NCBI GenBank assembly: GCA_001464895.1
Contig: LNEE01000006.1
Span: 1-64,000 of the forward strand
Direction: 5' to 3'
Source of the DNA: Betaproteobacteria bacterium Ga0077532
Lineage (GTDB): Bacteria > Pseudomonadota > Gammaproteobacteria > Burkholderiales > Ga0077523
DNA length: 64,000 bases
Under the pieces are notes generated by a model. It was not told the DNA's origin and ran no database searches. It was given only the letters and a program-made list of their open reading frames with translations. The position numbers were made by a program, and so were the translations under genes. Shown piece by piece: positions 34,556-48,690 of the stretch. Position 1 is the first letter of the stretch, and every line of letters starts with the position of its first letter.

Positions 34556-34990
34556 GTGGACGCAGAATCAATCACAAAACGGGCAATCGAGGTTCACGGG
34601 TACGAACTCGTGGACTTTCAGGTGGGCAGCGGCCAGCAACGGCTGCTGCGTGTCTTCATTGACAAGCCTGCGGGAATCACGGTCGAGGACTGCGCCACCG
34701 TGAGTCACCAGCTGACCCGCGTCTATGCGGTTGAGGGTGTCGACTACGACCGGCTGGAAGTTTCTTCCCCCGGGCTGGACCGCCCGCTCAAGCGAATCGA
34801 AGATTTCATGCGTTTCACCGGCGCGCAGGCGTCGGTGTCGATGCGGTTGCCGATAGAGGGCCGCAAACGCTTCACGGGCACGATTCTGGGTGCCGACGAG
34901 CAGGGTCGCGTGCGTCTCGACTGCGAGGCCGGCGAACTTGTTTTTGACCTGTCCGAAATGGACAAGGCCCGGCTCAAGCCCGATATCTGA
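34556..34990 (+). CDS. rimP: Ribosome maturation factor RimP
   Basis: It assists assembly of the 30S subunit. In the 144-residue protein the N-terminal domain carries KRAIEVHGYELVDFQVGSGQQRLLRVFIDKPAGITVEDC and VDYDRLEVSSPGLDRPLK, with a C-terminal SH3-like domain. The start is GTG at 34556; no ATG fits, and upstream frame is the terminator hairpin. It is the first gene of the rimP-nusA-infB-rbfA-truB operon. Confidence 0.93.
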   Translation: MDAESITKRAIEVHGYELVDFQVGSGQQRLLRVFIDKPAGITVEDCATVSHQLTRVYAVEGVDYDRLEVSSPGLDRPLKRIEDFMRFTGAQASVSMRLPIEGRKRFTGTILGADEQGRVRLDCEAGELVFDLSEMDKARLKPDI

Positions 34991-35002
34991 ATGGAGGTTG
35001 TC

Positions 35003-39308
<4,306 letters not shown>

Positions 39309-39339
39309 CGTCCGGCTCGAGACAACGGTTCAGACCGAT

Positions 39340-39714
39340 ATGGCGCAACGGCCTCCATCGCCGAGAACTGCCAGGCTGGCGGATCAGATCCAGCGAGACC
39401 TCGCGGAGCTGATCCGCCTCGAGGTGAAAGATCCCCGCGTCGGCCTCGTCACCGTCACGGGTGTCGACCTCAGCTCGGACCACACTCACGCCAAGATTCA
39501 TTTCACCGTGATGGGCGACGAGGCCCGCATCGCCGAGGCGACGTACGGCCTGCAACGGGCGGGCGGCTTCCTTCGGTCGGCCCTCGCCCACGGCCTGAAG
39601 ACGCGGACGGTTCCGGAGTTGCACTTCCACTACGACGAATCGGTGGCGCACGGCAGCCGGCTGTCGCAACTCATCGACGATGCTGTTCGTTCGGATCCCG
39701 GACACGAGTCGTGA
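39340..39714 (+). CDS. rbfA: Ribosome-binding factor A
   Basis: This KH-like protein of 124 residues helps late 30S assembly and 16S 5'-end maturation. The family pattern RTARLADQIQRDLAELIRLEVKDPRVGLVTVTGVDLSSDHTHAKIHFTV is clear. The ATG at 39340 is chosen over a longer upstream open frame that overlaps infB. Its stop overlaps the truB GTG (GTGA). Confidence 0.94.
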   Translation: MAQRPPSPRTARLADQIQRDLAELIRLEVKDPRVGLVTVTGVDLSSDHTHAKIHFTVMGDEARIAEATYGLQRAGGFLRSALAHGLKTRTVPELHFHYDESVAHGSRLSQLIDDAVRSDPGHES

Positions 39715-40673
39715 CGGATGTGGTGGGTGGGGCGCCAGCGGATCCTGGCGTTCGTCGGCGTCGTCGTGACATCGACGGAGTCCTGCTGGTCGACAAGCCC
39801 CGCGGAGGTTCGTCGAACACCATTCTCCAGCACGTTCGGTACCTGCTGAATGCCAGCAAGGCCGGGCACGGTGGAACCCTCGATCCGCTTGCCACCGGCC
39901 TGCTGGTCGTCTGTTTCGGGGAGGCCACGAAGTTTTCGGCGCAACTCCTCGAAGGCGGTAAGACCTACACCGGTGAGATCCAGTTGGGCACCCGCACCGA
40001 CACCGGGGATGCCGAAGGGGCGGTCATCGAGTCCGCTGTTGTGCCCCCCTTTCCTTCCGAGTTCGATCCACTTGCCAGGCGTTTCACCGGCGAGATCACC
40101 CAGCAACCCCCGAATTACAGTGCACTGAAGCACCAGGGCAAGCCGCTGTACGAATATGCCCGTGCCGGTACGCCGGTTTCGGCGAAACCCCGGTCCATCA
40201 CAATTCACGCGCTGTCCATCGTACCGATCGGCCACGACAGACTCGGATTCGAGGTCACCTGCAGCAGCGGAACCTACGTCCGCAGCCTCGCCGAGGATCT
40301 TTCGGTGGCGCTCGGCACCGTCGGACATCTCGCGACGCTGCGACGCACGGCTTCGGGTGGTTTTCGGGTCGAGGAAGCCATCTCGCCGGAAGCTCTGGAA
40401 CGGTTCTCCATGACGGAACGGGAGGCGCGTCTGCTTCCGCCGGATGCTCTGCTGCGGGACGTGCCCGCGTGGGATGTCGATGCGGCGACGACAGCGTCGA
40501 TCCGGCAGGGAAGGGTGGTACCTGCGGCGCCAGGATTGGCTGCCGGACGGGTTCGTTTGTACGGACCGAGCCGCACATTTCTCGGCTTGGGGGAGGTCGA
40601 TGATGCCGGACAGGTCCAGCCCGTGCGGTTGCTCGCGACCGGGGGCGGACAGGTCGGCAGAAAAGCTGGCTAA
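39711..40673 (+). CDS. truB: tRNA pseudouridine(55) synthase TruB
   Basis: It forms pseudouridine 55 in the T-loop of tRNAs. The 320-residue protein has GVLLVDKPRGGSSNTILQ and GHGGTLDPLATGLLVV, whose aspartate is catalytic, and a C-terminal PUA-like domain. The GTG start overlaps the rbfA stop; the start extends 17 residues ahead of the usual GVLLVDKP, which is acceptable. It is followed by the independently promoted rpsO. Confidence 0.94.
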   Translation: MTDVVGGAPADPGVRRRRRDIDGVLLVDKPRGGSSNTILQHVRYLLNASKAGHGGTLDPLATGLLVVCFGEATKFSAQLLEGGKTYTGEIQLGTRTDTGDAEGAVIESAVVPPFPSEFDPLARRFTGEITQQPPNYSALKHQGKPLYEYARAGTPVSAKPRSITIHALSIVPIGHDRLGFEVTCSSGTYVRSLAEDLSVALGTVGHLATLRRTASGGFRVEEAISPEALERFSMTEREARLLPPDALLRDVPAWDVDAATTASIRQGRVVPAAPGLAAGRVRLYGPSRTFLGLGEVDDAGQVQPVRLLATGGGQVGRKAG

Positions 40674-40687
40674 CTCGCTAAATTGGC

Positions 40688-40716
40688 TTGGATTCCGGGC
40701 GTGACCTCGATACAAT
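40688..40716 (+). promoter_or_regulatory. Sigma-70 promoter of rpsO
   Basis: TTGGAT (40688-40693), a 17-bp spacer and TACAAT (40711-40716) lie 32 bp upstream of the rpsO ATG. This would give rpsO-pnp its own promoter in addition to read-through from the rimP operon. Confidence 0.65.
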
Positions 40717-40747
40717 CGCGCGCTTCGAAGAAGGAGAGATGACTGAC

Positions 40748-41017
40748 ATGGCTGTGACCACTGCCGCCAAGGCCCAACTCGTGAGCGAGTATCAGCGCGC
40801 GACGGGCGATACGGGCTCCCCCGAAGTGCAGGTTGCACTTCTGACCGCTCGCATCAACGGACTTACCGATCACTTCAAAGCGCACATGAAGGATCACCAT
40901 TCCCGTCGCGGCCTGCTCAAGATGGTGAGCCGCCGTCGCAAGCTTCTGGATTACCTCCGGTCGAACGACAGCGAAGGTTATCGAAAGCTGATCGCCCGGC
41001 TCGGACTGCGCAAGTAA
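40748..41017 (+). CDS. rpsO: 30S ribosomal protein S15 (uS15)
   Basis: The 89 residues are the typical full length, with [50 protein letters not shown]. It binds the central domain of 16S rRNA. GAAGGAGAG precedes the chosen ATG; a short upstream open frame overlaps the promoter and is not used. It is followed by pnp, the usual partner. Confidence 0.97.
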   Translation: MAVTTAAKAQLVSEYQRATGDTGSPEVQVALLTARINGLTDHFKAHMKDHHSRRGLLKMVSRRRKLLDYLRSNDSEGYRKLIARLGLRK

Positions 41018-41164
41018 TTGCTCGATGCCCGGATCGTTCGTCTGCAATCGTGGACGTCCGCTCCGCCTCCCGCTACGCCCGCGCCTGCTGTTCGCCCGTC
41101 GAACATCGTGCGCCCCGCATTCGCATACGTTGTGCGCTCAGTGTGATTCCAGCGTGATCAACCG

Positions 41165-41196
41165 ACGCCGCTGCCCCAACAGGCAGCGGCGTTGTT
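41165..41196 (+). terminator. rpsO-pnp intercistronic hairpin
   Basis: ACGCCGCTGCC (41165-41175) pairs perfectly with GGCAGCGGCGT (41182-41192) across 6 nt and is followed by TGTTG. By position it matches the hairpin between rpsO and pnp in other proteobacteria, which acts as partial terminator and RNase III processing site for pnp autoregulation. The role here is inferred. Confidence 0.65.
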
Positions 41197-41266
41197 GCGT
41201 CTATGGTGGCCTGAGAAAGGTTGCCGGGCTGCGGATGACCGCCTCATTCGTCGAAAGGTAGACACC

Positions 41267-43372
41267 TTGAACATCTCCAAGAGAACACTCCCGTACGGGA
41301 AACACACGCTGACGATCGAAACCGGCGAGATCGCCCGGCAGGCGTCGGGTGCCGTGATGGTCACCATGGACGACACCGTCGTGCTCGTCTCCGCCGTGGG
41401 CAAGAAGAACGCGACCCCCGGCCAGGACTTCTTTCCCCTGACGGTCGACTATCAGGAACGCACGTATGCCGCGGGCCGCATCCCCGGCGGCTTCTTCAAG
41501 CGCGAAGGTCGTCCGTCGGAGAAGGAGACGCTGACTTCCCGTCTCATCGATCGTCCGATCCGCCCGCTGTTCCCCGAGGGCTTCTACAACGAAGTGCAGA
41601 TCGTCGCGACGGTGATGTCGTCGAATCCGGAAGTGGATTCCGACATCCCCGCGCTCATCGGCGCCTCTGCGGCGCTCGCGCTGTCCGGCATCCCGTTCGA
41701 TGGCCCCATCGGCGCCGCGCGCGTGGGCTATGCCAACGGTGAGTACATCCTGAACCCGACGCTGACCGAGCTGAAGACGACCGAGCTGAACCTGGTCGTC
41801 GCCGGCACCCAGGCTGCCGTGCTGATGGTGGAGTCGGAAGCGAAGGAACTGTCGGAAGACATCATGCTGGGCGCCGTTGTGTACGGCCATCAGCAGATGC
41901 AGGCCGTGATCGACGCCATCAATTCGTTGGTGGAAGAGGCCGGAAAGCCTCTGTGGGACTGGGTCCCGCCCGCTCGGAACGAAGCGCTGATCGCGGCAGT
42001 CGAGGCGATCGCGGGTGCCGATCTTCGCGAGGCTTACCGCATCAAGCAGAAGCAGGCTCGCTCGCAGCGCGTGGACGAACTCCAGGCCCGTGTCGTGGCC
42101 GACCTCGTGAAGAATGCCGCCGAGCCTGCCGACGAGCGCACGGTCAAGAACATCTTCAGCGACATGGAAGCCAAGATCGTCCGCGGTCAGATCCTCGATG
42201 GCGAAGCACGCATCGACGGTCGTGACACCCGGACGGTCCGTCCGATCTCGATCCGCACCGGCATCCTCCCGCGTGCCCACGGTTCGGCACTCTTCACCCG
42301 CGGCGAGACGCAGGCCCTCGTGGTCGCGACCCTCGGTACCGCCCGCGACGAACAGATCATCGACGCGCTGCAGGGCGAGTACCACGAGCGCTTCATGCTC
42401 CACTACAACATGCCTCCCTACGCCACCGGCGAGACCGGTCGCGTCGGTACGCCGAAGCGTCGCGAAATCGGCCATGGCCGCCTGGCGAAGCGCGCACTGC
42501 TCGCCGTGCTCCCGACTCCGGAAGAGTTCGGATACTCGTTCCGCGTCGTGTCGGAAGTCACCGAATCCAACGGCTCCAGTTCCATGGCTTCCGTCTGCGG
42601 CGGCTGTCTCGCCATGATGGATGCCGGCGTCCCGATGAAGGCCCACGTGGCCGGCATCGCGATGGGTCTGATCAAGGACGGCAATCGCTTCGCCGTGCTG
42701 ACCGACATCCTCGGTGACGAGGATCACCTCGGAGACATGGACTTCAAGGTGGCGGGCACGGAAGCCGGTGTGACGGCCCTGCAGATGGACATCAAGATTC
42801 AGGGCATCACGAAGGAGATCATGCACGCCGCGCTGCTCCAGGCACGTGAAGGCCGCATGCACATCCTCGGCTTCATGAAGGGTGCGCTCGATGCGCCGCG
42901 CGAAGAACTATCCACGTTCGCGCCTCGGATGATGGTCATCAAGATCAAGCCAGAGAAGATCCGCGACGTCATCGGCAAGGGCGGTGCGGTCATCCGCAGC
43001 ATCACGGAAGAGACGGGCACGACCATCGACATCCAGGACGACGGCACGGTCACGATCGCCTGCGTTTCCACCGAAGGCGGCGAGGCAGCCAAGCGTCGCA
43101 TCGAGGAGATCACGGCGGAAGTCGAAGTGGGCCGTATCTACGAAGGCACCGTGCTGCGACTGCTCGACTTCGGTGCGGTCGTGAGCCTGCTGCCGGGGAA
43201 GGATGGTCTCGTGCACATCTCGCAGATCGCCAACGAGCGTGTGAACAGCGTGGCCGACTACCTCAAGGAAGGTCAGGCGGTGCGGGTCAAGGTCATCGAG
43301 GTGAACGAGAAAGGCCAGGTGCGCCTCTCGATGAAGGCGCTGCTGGAAGGCGCGGAGACACCCGCCTCCTGA
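41267..43372 (+). CDS. pnp: Polyribonucleotide nucleotidyltransferase (PNPase)
   Basis: It is a 3'-5' phosphorolytic exoribonuclease of mRNA decay. The 701-residue protein has two RNase PH domains (about 5-210 and 310-545), the helical domain between them, a KH domain ([30 protein letters not shown], from about 550) and an S1 domain (from about 622). The TTG start ([19 protein letters not shown]) follows GAAAGG; no ATG fits the family N-terminus. Confidence 0.96.
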   Translation: MNISKRTLPYGKHTLTIETGEIARQASGAVMVTMDDTVVLVSAVGKKNATPGQDFFPLTVDYQERTYAAGRIPGGFFKREGRPSEKETLTSRLIDRPIRPLFPEGFYNEVQIVATVMSSNPEVDSDIPALIGASAALALSGIPFDGPIGAARVGYANGEYILNPTLTELKTTELNLVVAGTQAAVLMVESEAKELSEDIMLGAVVYGHQQMQAVIDAINSLVEEAGKPLWDWVPPARNEALIAAVEAIAGADLREAYRIKQKQARSQRVDELQARVVADLVKNAAEPADERTVKNIFSDMEAKIVRGQILDGEARIDGRDTRTVRPISIRTGILPRAHGSALFTRGETQALVVATLGTARDEQIIDALQGEYHERFMLHYNMPPYATGETGRVGTPKRREIGHGRLAKRALLAVLPTPEEFGYSFRVVSEVTESNGSSSMASVCGGCLAMMDAGVPMKAHVAGIAMGLIKDGNRFAVLTDILGDEDHLGDMDFKVAGTEAGVTALQMDIKIQGITKEIMHAALLQAREGRMHILGFMKGALDAPREELSTFAPRMMVIKIKPEKIRDVIGKGGAVIRSITEETGTTIDIQDDGTVTIACVSTEGGEAAKRRIEEITAEVEVGRIYEGTVLRLLDFGAVVSLLPGKDGLVHISQIANERVNSVADYLKEGQAVRVKVIEVNEKGQVRLSMKALLEGAETPAS

Positions 43373-43389
43373 TGATCGGTTTCGGATCG

Positions 43390-43411
43390 CCTTCGATTCC
43401 ACGATCGAAGG
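43390..43411. terminator. Hairpin 1 after pnp
   Basis: CCTTCGAT (43390-43397) pairs with ATCGAAGG (43404-43411) across 6 nt, 17 bp after the pnp stop. There is no T-tract; it probably works together with the stronger hairpin that follows. Confidence 0.45.
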
Positions 43412-43424
43412 ATCAGTAGCTCCC

Positions 43425-43452
43425 AACGAAGCCCGCTCCAGCGGGCTTCGTT
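43425..43452. terminator. Strong hairpin 2 after pnp
   Basis: AACGAAGCCCGC (43425-43436) pairs perfectly with GCGGGCTTCGTT (43441-43452) across TCCA. This 12-bp symmetric stem, with TTCGTT in the descending arm, fits an intrinsic terminator that can work in both directions. A third small hairpin, GCATCC/GGATGC, follows directly (43453-43468). Confidence 0.7.
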
Positions 43453-43497
43453 GCATCCACGGGGATGCACTCCGGCACCCCTGACCGTAATCGACTG

Positions 43498-43526
43498 CTG
43501 ACCGGGTGGTTCTGAGCGACTAGAAT
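43498..43526 (+). promoter_or_regulatory. Probable promoter of the lactate permease gene
   Basis: CTGACC (43498-43503), a 17-bp spacer and TAGAAT (43521-43526) lie 77 bp before the GTG start. Match to the -35 consensus is moderate. The palindrome at 43533-43559 starts at about the predicted +1. Confidence 0.5.
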
Positions 43527-43532
43527 TCGCCG

Positions 43533-43559
43533 CCTCACTCCGACCCTGTCAGAGTGAGG
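43533..43559 (+). promoter_or_regulatory. Operator-like inverted repeat in the lactate permease leader
   Basis: CCTCACTC (43533-43540) and GAGTGAGG (43552-43559) form a perfect 8-bp inverted repeat with an 11-bp centre, just downstream of the predicted promoter. It could bind a dimeric repressor or fold in the mRNA leader. No regulator gene is adjacent in the window. Confidence 0.45.
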
Positions 43560-43602
43560 GCTGGGCAGCGCAACGAAAGATAACGAGAACGAGGAGAGCA
43601 CC

Positions 43603-45309
43603 GTGGGAGATGGCGTACTGGCATTGCTGGCATTCGCCCCGATTCTGATTGCCGGGGTGTTGCTCGTGGGGTTCCGCATGCCCGCCAAGGTCGCGATGCC
43701 CATCGTGTTCGCGCTGACCTGCGCCATCGCGATGTGGGCGTGGGGCATGACCTTCAACCGCATTGCTGCGTCGACTCTCCAGGGTCTGGTTCTGACAGCC
43801 GGTCTGCTCTGGATCATCTTCGGCGCCATCATGCTATTGAACACGCTGAAGTACTCGGGTGCGATTTCCACGATCCGTGCAGGCTTCTCCAACATCAGCC
43901 CCGACCGTCGCATCCAGGTGATCCTGATCGCATGGTTGTTCGGCTGCTTCATCGAAGGGGCTTCCGGTTTCGGCACGCCGGCGGCCGTGGCTGCGCCGCT
44001 CATGGTGGCAGTGGGTTTCCCTGCGCTGGCCGCCGTCGTCTTCGGCATGATGATCCAATCGACACCGGTCTCCTTCGGCGCCGTCGGCACGCCGCTCATC
44101 GTGGGAGTGCAGGGTGGTCTGGACCGGGTGGCGCTCACCGAGCAACTGGTGTCACGCGGGCTCGAGTGGGATGCGTTCTTCCGCGTCATCGTGTCCGAGG
44201 TGGCGGTGATTCACGCGATCTGCGGAACACTCATCCCGCTGTTTCTCGTCACCTTCATGACGCGTTACTTCGGCCGCAATCGATCCTGGACCGAGGGGCT
44301 GTCGATCCTTCCCTTCGCGATCTTCGCAGCCTTCAGCTTCACGATTCCGTATGTGCTGGCAGGCGTCTTTCTCGGCCCGGAGTTCCCTTCGATCATTGGT
44401 GGCCTGCTCGGTCTAGGCATCGTCACCGCGGCCGTGAAGCTGGGTTTTCTCGTGCCGAAGGACACCTGGGATTTCCCGCCCCCCGCAGAATGGCCCGCCA
44501 CCTGGGTGGGGAACATCCAGATCTCGCTCGACAGCCTCTCGCAGCGACAGATCGGTCGGTTCATGGCGTGGCTGCCTTACGTGCTGCTTGCGCTCGTGCT
44601 CGTGCTCTCACGCACCATCAAGCCGTTCGGCGATGCGCTGAAGTCGATCGATCTGAAGTTCGCAAACATCCTCGGCGAGCAGGGGATCAACGGAAACTTC
44701 CAGGTGCTCTATCTGCCCGGTGGCCTGCTGATCCTGGTGTGCGTTGCCACCTTCTTCCTGCACCGCATGCGCGTGGCCGATCTCGCGCGGGCGGTTGGCG
44801 ATTCGAGCGGGACCATCGTCGGCGCAGGCTTCGTGCTGATCTTCACCGTGCCCATGGTGCGCGTGATGATCAATTCCGGCGTGAACACACTGGAACTGGC
44901 AAGCATGCCCATCGCCATGGCGCGCGGCGTGGCGGATCTTATGGGGCAGGTTTACCCGCTCTTCGCGCCATCGGTCGGCGCGCTCGGCGCCTTTCTGGCG
45001 GGTTCGAACACCGTCAGCAATCTGATGCTGAGCCAGTTCCAGTACGAGACGGCGTCCCTGCTCGGACTTTCAGGCGCGTTGCTCGTGGCGACCCAGAGCG
45101 TGGGCGCGGCAGCCGGGAACATGATCGCGATCCACAACGTGGTGGCGGCCTCGGCCACGGTGGGACTGCTCGGGCGCGAAGGCATCACATTGCGGATCAC
45201 GGTCCTGCCGACGATCTACTACGTGCTGCTCGCCGGCACGATCGGCATGATTGCGTTGCACGTCGTGGGTGTCACGGATCCACTGCTCGGCATCCGCCCG
45301 GGCCAGTAG
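43603..45309 (+). CDS. lctP: L-lactate permease family transporter
   Basis: This proton-coupled importer of lactate (and often glycolate) sits in the inner membrane. The 568-residue protein has about 13 hydrophobic segments and the family stretches [19 protein letters not shown] and [24 protein letters not shown] precedes the GTG start. It lies 100 bp before a ThDP enzyme gene on the same strand. It might carry another 2-hydroxy acid instead of lactate. Confidence 0.9.
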   Translation: MGDGVLALLAFAPILIAGVLLVGFRMPAKVAMPIVFALTCAIAMWAWGMTFNRIAASTLQGLVLTAGLLWIIFGAIMLLNTLKYSGAISTIRAGFSNISPDRRIQVILIAWLFGCFIEGASGFGTPAAVAAPLMVAVGFPALAAVVFGMMIQSTPVSFGAVGTPLIVGVQGGLDRVALTEQLVSRGLEWDAFFRVIVSEVAVIHAICGTLIPLFLVTFMTRYFGRNRSWTEGLSILPFAIFAAFSFTIPYVLAGVFLGPEFPSIIGGLLGLGIVTAAVKLGFLVPKDTWDFPPPAEWPATWVGNIQISLDSLSQRQIGRFMAWLPYVLLALVLVLSRTIKPFGDALKSIDLKFANILGEQGINGNFQVLYLPGGLLILVCVATFFLHRMRVADLARAVGDSSGTIVGAGFVLIFTVPMVRVMINSGVNTLELASMPIAMARGVADLMGQVYPLFAPSVGALGAFLAGSNTVSNLMLSQFQYETASLLGLSGALLVATQSVGAAAGNMIAIHNVVAASATVGLLGREGITLRITVLPTIYYVLLAGTIGMIALHVVGVTDPLLGIRPGQ

Positions 45310-45409
45310 TGCGAACAGGCCCTAGCCAGGCTCGTATGCAATCACTGCCAAGCCTGCCGGTGCGCGGTGCCGCAGGTGCCAGCAGATCCCCTTCGGAGGA
45401 ACAGCAACG

Positions 45410-47110
45410 ATGACGCAGGCCCCGGAACTGCCGCACGGCGGAAAGATCCTCGTGGACGCCCTCGTGACCCACGGCGTCGACACTGCCTTCTGCGTGCCCG
45501 GCGAGAGTTATCTCGCAGTGCTCGATGCGCTGCACGACGTGCAGGACAAGGTGCGGCTCATCGTCTGCCGGCAGGAAGGCGGCGCCTCGTTCATGGCCGA
45601 GGCCTACGGCAAGCTGACCGGTCGCCCCGGCATCTGTTTCGTCACGCGCGGACCCGGCGCGACGAATGCCTCCATCGGGGTGCACACGGCCCAGCAGGAT
45701 TCCACACCGATGATTCTCTTCGTCGGTCAGATCGGCGGCGATGTCGTCGAGCGCGAGGCCTTCCAGGAGGTCGACTATCGGCGGATGTTCGGCGGCATGG
45801 TGAAGTGGGTCGCGCAGATCGATCGCGCCGAGCGGATCCCGGAACTCGTCAGCCATGCCTTCCACGTCGCGGTGTCCGGTCGGCCCGGTCCGGTGGTGCT
45901 CGCGTTGCCTGAAGACATGCTCACCACCCGCACCACCGCTCCGGAGACGCAGCGTTACCAGCGCGTCGCCGCGAGCCCGAACATGCGCGACATGGCGAAG
46001 CTCCGGCACCTGCTGCAGAGCTGTCGCAAGCCGATGATGATCCTCGGCGGCGGAGACTGGACGCCCGCGGCCTGCGCCCACATGCAGCGGTTCGCGGAGC
46101 GCAACCACCTGCCCGTCGCCTGCACGTTTCGACGTCAGGACCTCTTCGACAACCTCCACGAGTTGTACGCGGGGGATGTCGGTCTCGGCATCGCGCCGAA
46201 ACTTCAGAAGCGCTTGAAGGAATCGGATCTCGTCATCTGCGTGGGCGCGCGTCTGGGTGAATCGACGACGGGCGGTTACACGCTCTTCGACGTGCCGCGA
46301 CTGCAGCAGCGCTTCGTCCATGTGCATCCTGGCGCGGAGGAACTGGGCCGCGTGTATCAGGCCGAGTTGATGATCAACGCCGGCATGCCCGAGTTCTGCG
46401 AAGCCGCTGCCGTCCTCGGGCCTGCCGAATGGGAGAACTGGGCCGACTGGAGTGCCGCTGCGCACGCCGACTACATCGAGACCCTGGCGCCGGTGACCGT
46501 GCCTGGCCCGGTCAACCCGAGCGAGATCGTCCACTGGCTCTCGAAGCGGTTGCCCCGTGATTCGATCCTGACCAACGGCGCCGGGAATTTCGCGGGGTGG
46601 TTGCACCGGTTCTATCCGTACGCGCCGATGCGCACCCAGCTCGGGCCCACCAACGGCGCGATGGGCTACGGAGTACCGGCGGGCATCGCGGCCAAGGCCG
46701 TGCATCCGGATCGCGTGGTTGTCACCTTCTCCGGCGACGGCGACTTCCTGATGAACGGGCAGGAGTTCGCCACGGCGGCCCAGTACGGCATCGCGGTGAT
46801 CGTCGTCGTTGTCAACAACGGGATGTACGGCACGATCCGTATGCACCAGGAGCGCGAGTACCCGGCACGGGTGCACGGCACGGCGCTATCGAATCCGGAC
46901 TTCGCAGCGTTGGCGCGGGCGTACGGCGGACACGGCGAGACGGTCACTGCCACCGCCGATTTCCCTGCGGCATTCGAGCGTGCTGTGGCCTCGGGCAAGC
47001 CGTCGCTGATCGAAGTGCAGATCGACCCGGAAGTGATCACCACGCGGATGACGCTTTCCGCCATCCGCACGAAGGCGCAGCAGGCGGCGGGTCAGAACCC
47101 CACGGCCTGA
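45410..47110 (+). CDS. Acetolactate-synthase-like thiamine diphosphate enzyme
   Basis: This 566-residue ThDP-dependent enzyme of the acetolactate synthase/pyruvate oxidase superfamily has the cofactor-activating glutamate E56 in VCRQEGGASF and the ThDP/Mg motif GDGDFLMNGQEFATAAQYGIAVIVVVVNN from about 442. The domain order is Pyr, central, PP. No regulatory small subunit gene lies next to it, so it is probably not the biosynthetic IlvB. The substrate is unknown; position behind a lactate permease suggests a 2-oxo or 2-hydroxy acid pathway. GGAGGAA gives a strong SD. Its end overlaps the convergent ggt-like gene by 19 nt. Confidence 0.8.
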   Translation: MTQAPELPHGGKILVDALVTHGVDTAFCVPGESYLAVLDALHDVQDKVRLIVCRQEGGASFMAEAYGKLTGRPGICFVTRGPGATNASIGVHTAQQDSTPMILFVGQIGGDVVEREAFQEVDYRRMFGGMVKWVAQIDRAERIPELVSHAFHVAVSGRPGPVVLALPEDMLTTRTTAPETQRYQRVAASPNMRDMAKLRHLLQSCRKPMMILGGGDWTPAACAHMQRFAERNHLPVACTFRRQDLFDNLHELYAGDVGLGIAPKLQKRLKESDLVICVGARLGESTTGGYTLFDVPRLQQRFVHVHPGAEELGRVYQAELMINAGMPEFCEAAAVLGPAEWENWADWSAAAHADYIETLAPVTVPGPVNPSEIVHWLSKRLPRDSILTNGAGNFAGWLHRFYPYAPMRTQLGPTNGAMGYGVPAGIAAKAVHPDRVVVTFSGDGDFLMNGQEFATAAQYGIAVIVVVVNNGMYGTIRMHQEREYPARVHGTALSNPDFAALARAYGGHGETVTATADFPAAFERAVASGKPSLIEVQIDPEVITTRMTLSAIRTKAQQAAGQNPTA

Positions 47111-48690
47111 CCGTCGCGCCGCGGCTCGGAGGCTGCGAGGTAGCCACGGGGGAGGCGATGGATGAGCTGCGCCGCACCGAACTCGAGGTTGCCGCGCGGC
47201 ATCACGCGGACGCGATGGCCGAGGCGCTCGAGGCCGGAGACCGTCTCGGCGGGCATGTGGTGCTCCACCTGCAACGAGCCGTCCTTCGACACCTTCCAGC
47301 GCGGCGCATCCGCTGCCGCCTGCGGGTTCTGCCGGTGATCGGCGAGACGGACCATCATCTGCACGTGGCCCTGCGCCTGCATGTCGCCACCCATCACGCC
47401 GAAACTCATGACCGCCTCGCCACCGCGAGTGACGAACGCCGGAATGATCGTGTGGAAGGGGCGCTTGCCCGGAGCTGCTTCATTGGGGTGTCCGGGTTGC
47501 AGGCTGAAGCACGCGCCGCGGTTCTGCAGACTGATGCCGGTGCCGGGCACCACCACGCCCGACCCGAACCCCATGTAGTTCGACTGGATGTACGAGATCA
47601 TCATCCCGCCCGCGTCGGCGGCGGTGAGGTAGACGGTCCCGGAGTCGGGCGGTGATCCGGCGCCGAAGTCCTGGGCGCGTCGTCGATCGACGCGCTGCAT
47701 GCGCTTGGCGAGGTAGTCCGGATTCAGCAGATCGGACGAATGCACCAGCATCGACGCGTGATCGGCCACGTGCGCGTAGGCATCCGCGAACGCGAGCTTC
47801 ATGGCCTCGGCCTGCAGGTGCACGCTTTCTGCCGACTCCGGCGGCAGGGCGGCCATGTCGAAGTGCTGGAGGATGCCGAGCGCGATGAGGGCGGCGATCC
47901 CCTGGCCGTTCGGCGGGATCTCATGGAGTTCGTAGTCGCGGTAGGCCTGGCGGATCGGCTCCACCCAGTCGGCGTGGTGCGCCGCGAGATCGTCGATGGT
48001 CATCGCGCCACCCGTGGCGGCCGCGTGATCGGCAATGCGACGGGCGAGCGCACCGCGATAGAACGATTCGCCATCGGTGGCGGCGATCTCGCGCAGCGTG
48101 CGCGCCTGGTCGGGGAACGTGAACCACTCGCCGACCTGCGGAGCGCGGCCATGCCTGAGGAAGGCCTCCACGAACCCCGGCTGCTCGCGAAGCGCGTCCG
48201 CTTGCGCCGCCCACTGGCCGGCGATCGTGGGCGAGACGGCGAATCCGTGCTCCGCGTAGTGGATGGCGGGTTCGAACAGCTTCGCGAACGGGAGGCGCCC
48301 ATGCGCTTTCGACAGCGTCGTCCACGCCGACACGGCACCGGGGACAGTGACGGTGTCCCAGCCACGCGTCGGCATCGTCGTCCGATCTCCGAAGCGGTCC
48401 CGGGTCCACGTCGCAGGCGCCCGGCCGGACGCGTTCAAGCCATGCAATCGGCCATTGACCCAGAGCAGCGCGAAAGCATCCGAGCCGATGCCGTTCATGA
48501 CCGGCTCCACGACCGTCAGCGTGATGGCCGTGGCGACGATGGCATCGACTGCATTCCCGCCCGCCTGGAGCATCTGAAGCCCCGCCTGCGCTGCGAGGGG
48601 CTGCGACGTTGCCACGGCGTTCTCCGCCAGCACGGGCATGCGACGGGACGCGTAAGGGAAATCCCACGTAAAGTCGGTCACGGATGTCAT
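47092..48690 (-). CDS. Gamma-glutamyltransferase family protein
   Basis: This 532-residue Ntn-hydrolase of the gamma-glutamyltranspeptidase family is normally made as one chain that cleaves itself in front of a threonine. Here the predicted nucleophile is T352 in DSGTVYLTAADAGG. There is no signal peptide, so it is probably cytoplasmic, unlike classical periplasmic Ggt, and may act on another amide or peptide substrate. The ATG at 48690 overlaps the tctA stop (ATGA); a GTG at 48681 is a possible alternative because AGGA abuts the ATG. It is co-transcribed with tctB-tctA. Confidence 0.85.
   Translation of the reverse strand: MTSVTDFTWDFPYASRRMPVLAENAVATSQPLAAQAGLQMLQAGGNAVDAIVATAITLTVVEPVMNGIGSDAFALLWVNGRLHGLNASGRAPATWTRDRFGDRTTMPTRGWDTVTVPGAVSAWTTLSKAHGRLPFAKLFEPAIHYAEHGFAVSPTIAGQWAAQADALREQPGFVEAFLRHGRAPQVGEWFTFPDQARTLREIAATDGESFYRGALARRIADHAAATGGAMTIDDLAAHHADWVEPIRQAYRDYELHEIPPNGQGIAALIALGILQHFDMAALPPESAESVHLQAEAMKLAFADAYAHVADHASMLVHSSDLLNPDYLAKRMQRVDRRRAQDFGAGSPPDSGTVYLTAADAGGMMISYIQSNYMGFGSGVVVPGTGISLQNRGACFSLQPGHPNEAAPGKRPFHTIIPAFVTRGGEAVMSFGVMGGDMQAQGHVQMMVRLADHRQNPQAAADAPRWKVSKDGSLQVEHHMPAETVSGLERLGHRVRVMPRGNLEFGAAQLIHRLPRGYLAASEPRRDGQAVGF

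Noticed and set aside
45410..47110. Naming the ThDP enzyme ilvB
   Set aside because: No small regulatory subunit gene or branched-chain amino acid genes are nearby; the subfamily cannot be fixed from sequence reading alone.
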